Source of the DNA: Candidatus Zipacnadia bacterium
GTDB taxonomy: Bacteria > Armatimonadota > UBA5377 > JALGUK01
Assembly (NCBI GenBank): GCA_029820875.1
Contig: JALGUK010000124.1
Span: forward strand, 1-9,937
Length of the DNA stretch: 9,937 nucleotides
Direction of reading: 5' to 3'
Position numbers and translations under genes: made by a program. Below, one piece after another: positions 7,606-9,937 of this stretch. Under the pieces are notes generated by a model that saw only the letters and a list, made by a program, of their open reading frames with translations, did no database searches and was not told where the DNA came from. Position 1 is the first letter of the stretch; each line of letters opens with the position of its first letter.

Positions 7606-7845
7606 GTGAGAGGGCGTGTCAAGTGGTTCAGTCCTCAGAAGGGCTACGGATTTATCGAGCGGGAAAGCGGCGAGGACGTCTTCGTTCACTACTCCGCGAT
7701 TCAGATGGAGGGATACAAGTCACTGGCCGAGGGCGAAGAGGTGGAATTCGATATCGTGGAGGGCAATCGCGGTCCGCAAGCGGCCAATGTTGTGCGCCTC
7801 GGCGGCGGCTTCATCTCCGAGTCTTCCCCCGATTCAACCTGGTAG
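7606..7845 (+). CDS. csp: Cold-shock domain protein (CspA family)
   Basis: A 79-residue, single cold-shock domain (OB-fold) protein that binds single-stranded RNA and DNA. RNP1 KGYGFI (12-17) and RNP2 VFVHYSAI (25-32) are intact, as is the GRVKWF opening (3-8). The family length is 65-70, so the roughly 13 residues after VVRL form a short Gly/Ser/Asp tail. The start is GTG 7606, six bases after GGGAGGGG (7592-7599). An upstream in-frame extension to 7543 would enter the promoter region and lacks family similarity. It lies between its own strong promoter and hpf. Confidence 0.93.
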   Translation: MRGRVKWFSPQKGYGFIERESGEDVFVHYSAIQMEGYKSLAEGEEVEFDIVEGNRGPQAANVVRLGGGFISESSPDSTW

Positions 7846-7859
7846 CCGCCACAACCTAC

Positions 7860-7887
7860 AAGATGCTGCCAGCGGCCTGGCCATCTT
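7860..7887 (+). other. Strong hairpin between csp and hpf
   Basis: AAGATG (7860-7865) plus GCCAG (7868-7872) pair with CTGGC (7877-7881) plus CATCTT (7882-7887). This makes an 11-bp stem with a two-base bulge and a CGGC loop. No T-tract follows. It could stabilise or process the csp mRNA, or partly terminate it before hpf. Confidence 0.45.
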
Positions 7888-7950
7888 CCAGATACAACCG
7901 CCGGCAGTCCCAACGTGCCATTCCCCAAGCGAAAGGAGTCCATTTATCTG

Positions 7951-8395
7951 ATGGATGTTCGCCTGACAGGTCGTCATATGACCATCACGCCTGCCTTGCA
8001 AGAACACGCACAGAAAAAGCTCGCGAAACTGGAACGTTACTTTGACCGAATCATTGACGCTCATATCGTCACCTCCGTCCAGCGCAAGCCATCCGGCTCG
8101 AGACCCCGCCGGCTGAAGAGCCAGTGCCCGAGGAGGCTGAGGCAGAAGGCCAGGATAAGAAGCAGGCCGCCGACAAGCTGGGGCGTATCGTCCGGACCAA
8201 GACCATCTCCATGAAGCCGATGTCACCTGAGGAGGCCACGCTCCAGATGGAGCTTCTGGGCCACGACTTCTTCGTCTTTAGGAATGCGGAGACCGATCAG
8301 CTCAACGTGGTCTATCGCCGCCGCGACGGCGATTACGGGCTTATCGAGCCCGAGTCCGCCGCGACGGCGATTACGGGCTTATCGAGCCCGAGTGA
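7951..8395 (+). pseudogene. hpf: Long-form ribosome hibernation promoting factor, disrupted
   Basis: Remnants of long HPF, which dimerises 70S ribosomes into inactive 100S particles. Frame 1 from ATG 7951 (AAAGGAG 7932-7938) gives about 46 residues of the S30AE domain: MDVRLTGRHMTITPAL, then [18 protein letters not shown]. It then loses similarity and stops at 8212-8214. Frame 3 from about 8088 gives an acidic linker and the C-terminal dimerisation domain (about 8181-8355), including [35 protein letters not shown] and DGDYGLIEP. The second half of the S30AE domain, roughly 50 residues, is absent, so the break near 8080-8100 looks like an out-of-frame deletion. A 38-bp duplication then moves the natural TGA (8393-8395) out of frame, and frame 3 runs on to 8669. 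A C-terminal fragment could start at GTG 8124. Gene decay and misassembly remain possible. Confidence 0.8.
8318..8393 (+). repeat. Perfect 38-bp tandem duplication at the hpf 3' end
   Basis: Bases 8318-8355 are repeated exactly at 8356-8393. Each unit carries two small hairpins, CGCCG-cga-CGGCG and CGGGCT-tatcg-AGCCCG, which could favour replication slippage. The unit length is not a multiple of three, so the copy shifts the hpf frame past its stop. The single-copy form would read ...GLIEPE and TGA. Confidence 0.95.
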
Positions 8396-8401
8396 CAAGC
8401 T

Positions 8402-8414
8402 GCGCCGAAGGCGC
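8402..8414 (+). other. Short GC hairpin between hpf and the secreted protein gene
   Basis: GCGCC (8402-8406) pairs with GGCGC (8410-8414) across a GAA loop, just after the natural hpf stop and before the next ATG. No T-tract follows. It could weakly affect termination or translation of the downstream gene. Confidence 0.3.
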
Positions 8415-8429
8415 GGCGGTGGGGTGAGC

Positions 8430-9937
8430 ATGGGGGGAATAAAATTGGATTGTCTGACGGGCGCCATTGTCGTCGCCCGTACGTCAGTCGCCTTGGCTTT
8501 AGTTCTGGCGGCCGGAGCCAGCGCTTTCTCCGAGGCGCTCATCACATACGACTTTGAGGACGGTCCCGCCGGCTGGGCCAGTTTCGACCCCGCCTGCGGC
8601 CTCCAGGCGACTTACGCTTCTATACGCCTCGGGCCGGGGCACTGCAGGCTATTCACATCTCGGGCCTGACGGTCATCGGTGCGCAATCGCTTCGCTTCTG
8701 GCTGCGCACGACAGCATCAACTACCATAGCTGTCAGCGTATCTGAGCACGATGGCTCAAATTACATTGCCATGTTCTACTCCCCGCCTGACGCGTGGCAG
8801 AATATCGTCCTTTCCCTCGACGATTTCACTCTCGATGAAAACTCGGCCGATGAAAACGCCCGTCTCGATGACGATCAGATTGAGAGCATCGCGTTATTGG
8901 ACCTGGCGACCTTCGTCGCGTCAAACCCCGAAGCTGGACAATTGCTTGGCTCCGAGACAGGCGAGCGAACGCTCTGGATTGACGACTTCGTTGTCTCGAG
9001 CGAGCCGGTTCCACCACGCACTCACCTGCGTACGCGCATGAACTACTCGGAGACCGTGCTTGATAACTTCGAGGCAGGCCCTTTGCAGTGGCTGGCGATC
9101 GGGCCGGCAAGCATAGCGAAGGACACCACCGAGGTGCTTGACGGCGCTGCAGCATTACGTGTGCAATATGAGGTCGGTAAGGCGATTTCCGCAGTCGCTA
9201 CCCAGATTGCAATGCCGCAGGAAGCCGCGTCGGCACATGTGCTGAGTCTGCAGGTTCGAACGGATGACCCGACCGCCTATGCGGTTTTCTTGGCGGAGGC
9301 GGATAAGTCCACTTATATCGCTACATTCTATCTACCGGACACCAAGTGGCATCAGATTGATATTCCGTTGAGCCGCTTCAGACTCGATACCAAATCCCAG
9401 GACGAAATCGCCCAAATGAAGCCGGAGGAAGTTGCCACGCATCTCGACGAAAACGCGCGGCTCGACGTCGCTCAGATCCGCGGCGTTCGTTTGATGGACC
9501 TGACAGCTCTTATCGCCACCAGCCCGGAGATGTCCCAGCTATTCGGGACCAAAGGGGGAATTCGGTGGCTGTGGTTGGACGAACTCGCTCTGAGCTCTAA
9601 AAAGGTACCGGACCTCACCCTGGTACGGGAGACGCCAGCCGGGCGAGAGCTCGTCGTTGACGGGTTTGAATCCGAGCTGATAGCATGGCTGCCCCTGGGC
9701 GAGGTGACGGTAAGCCTCGCCCACGGCAACGCAGGCGCGGGCAAAGCAGCACTCAGGCTCGAATATAACATAGGCCTGCTGCGGCTTGTCGCGTTGATGC
9801 GGGACCTGCAGGGACTGCAGACGCAGGATATGACAGGCGTTTCCTTCCTCGCAAAATCGAGCAATCCCACGACATTGGCCGTCTCACTTGAGGAGCTGGA
9901 TAAGTCGCGCTATACGGCGCTCGTCCCTGTGCAGGCG
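8430..9937 (+). CDS. Secreted protein with repeated beta-sandwich (CBM-like) modules, frameshifted and cut by the window edge
   Basis: Not a family I can name. From ATG 8430 (GGGGTGAG before it; TTG 8445 is an alternative) a signal peptide is visible: Lys5, Arg17, a hydrophobic run and AGASA, with cleavage likely near residues 32-36. Frame 3 gives the start of module 1 ([12 protein letters not shown], 8541) and stops at 8667-8669. Frame 2, open from 8558 to the window end, carries the rest, so the frame changes between 8558 and 8666, best near 8625-8642. Modules begin at about 8541, 9056 and 9653, each with DFE/NFE/GFE, an aromatic Trp, an F/L-rich strand, a Y-x-A-x-F-Y strand and a final WIDD or WLDE strand. 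The pattern resembles galactose-binding-like sandwiches such as CBM11 or CIA30-like domains. An export and carbohydrate-binding role is inferred. No catalytic domain is visible in the part shown. Confidence 0.65.
8834..9478 (+). repeat. Repeated acidic motif DENARLD in successive modules
   Basis: Within frame 2 the motif [11 protein letters not shown] (about 8849-8881) returns as [11 protein letters not shown] (9446-9478). Each is preceded by an F-x-LD strand and followed by an I-x-L-x-DL strand. The distance of about 597 bases matches one module. The Asp/Asn spacing could bind a metal such as calcium, but this is inference. Confidence 0.6.

Noticed and set aside
8396..8669. A genuine HPF-secreted protein fusion encoded by 8124-8669
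   Set aside because: The join arises only from the 38-bp duplication. The downstream part has its own start and signal peptide, which would not work internally in a cytoplasmic ribosome factor.
1..9937. CRISPR arrays, tRNA or rRNA genes, insertion sequences
   Set aside because: No spaced repeats, no tRNA TPsiC-like cores in the gaps, no transposase-like frames or terminal inverted repeats were found on reading both strands.

Overview
The window is bacterial, gene-dense and moderately GC-rich, and every supported gene lies on the + strand. The order clpC, yacL-like PIN/TRAM gene, ispD, ispF is the backbone known from Firmicutes and related Terrabacteria lineages. A long-form hibernation factor (hpf) and a secreted multi-module protein follow. 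Together with a sugar-phosphate isomerase-like gene at the left end, this suggests an uncultivated Terrabacteria-type bacterium. Armatimonadota is one reasonable guess, but the sequence alone does not settle the phylum.

Layout: 1-133 holds at most the last codons of a gene that starts outside the window. 134-1099 is a xylose-isomerase-like TIM-barrel protein. 1100-1353 is non-coding, with a potentially structured RNA (about 1159-1225) and a near-consensus sigma70 promoter (1263-1291) that drives an ilvE-type class IV aminotransferase (1354-2286). 2287-2514 is the clpC leader, with a degenerate CtsR-like repeat. clpC (2515-4977) ends at a strong intrinsic terminator (5035-5068). A tight yacL-ispD-ispF unit follows (5165-7463), in which yacL and ispD overlap by four bases. 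A second near-consensus promoter (7527-7555) drives a cold-shock protein (7606-7845), followed by hpf (7951-8395) and a secreted repeat-module protein (8430 to the window end).

Functionally the window mixes proteostasis (ClpC), branched-chain amino acid metabolism (IlvE), the MEP isoprenoid pathway (IspD and IspF, steps 3 and 5), and stress or stationary-phase functions (Csp, HPF).

The most notable observation is a cluster of reading-frame lesions in the right half. The yacL-like gene changes frame between transmembrane segments. hpf has lost the second half of its N-terminal domain out of frame, and a perfect 38-bp tandem duplication also removes its stop codon. The secreted protein changes frame in its first module. 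This is either real gene decay or local misassembly; the sequence cannot tell which. I see no CRISPR array, tRNA, rRNA, insertion sequence or clear novel defence-type system.
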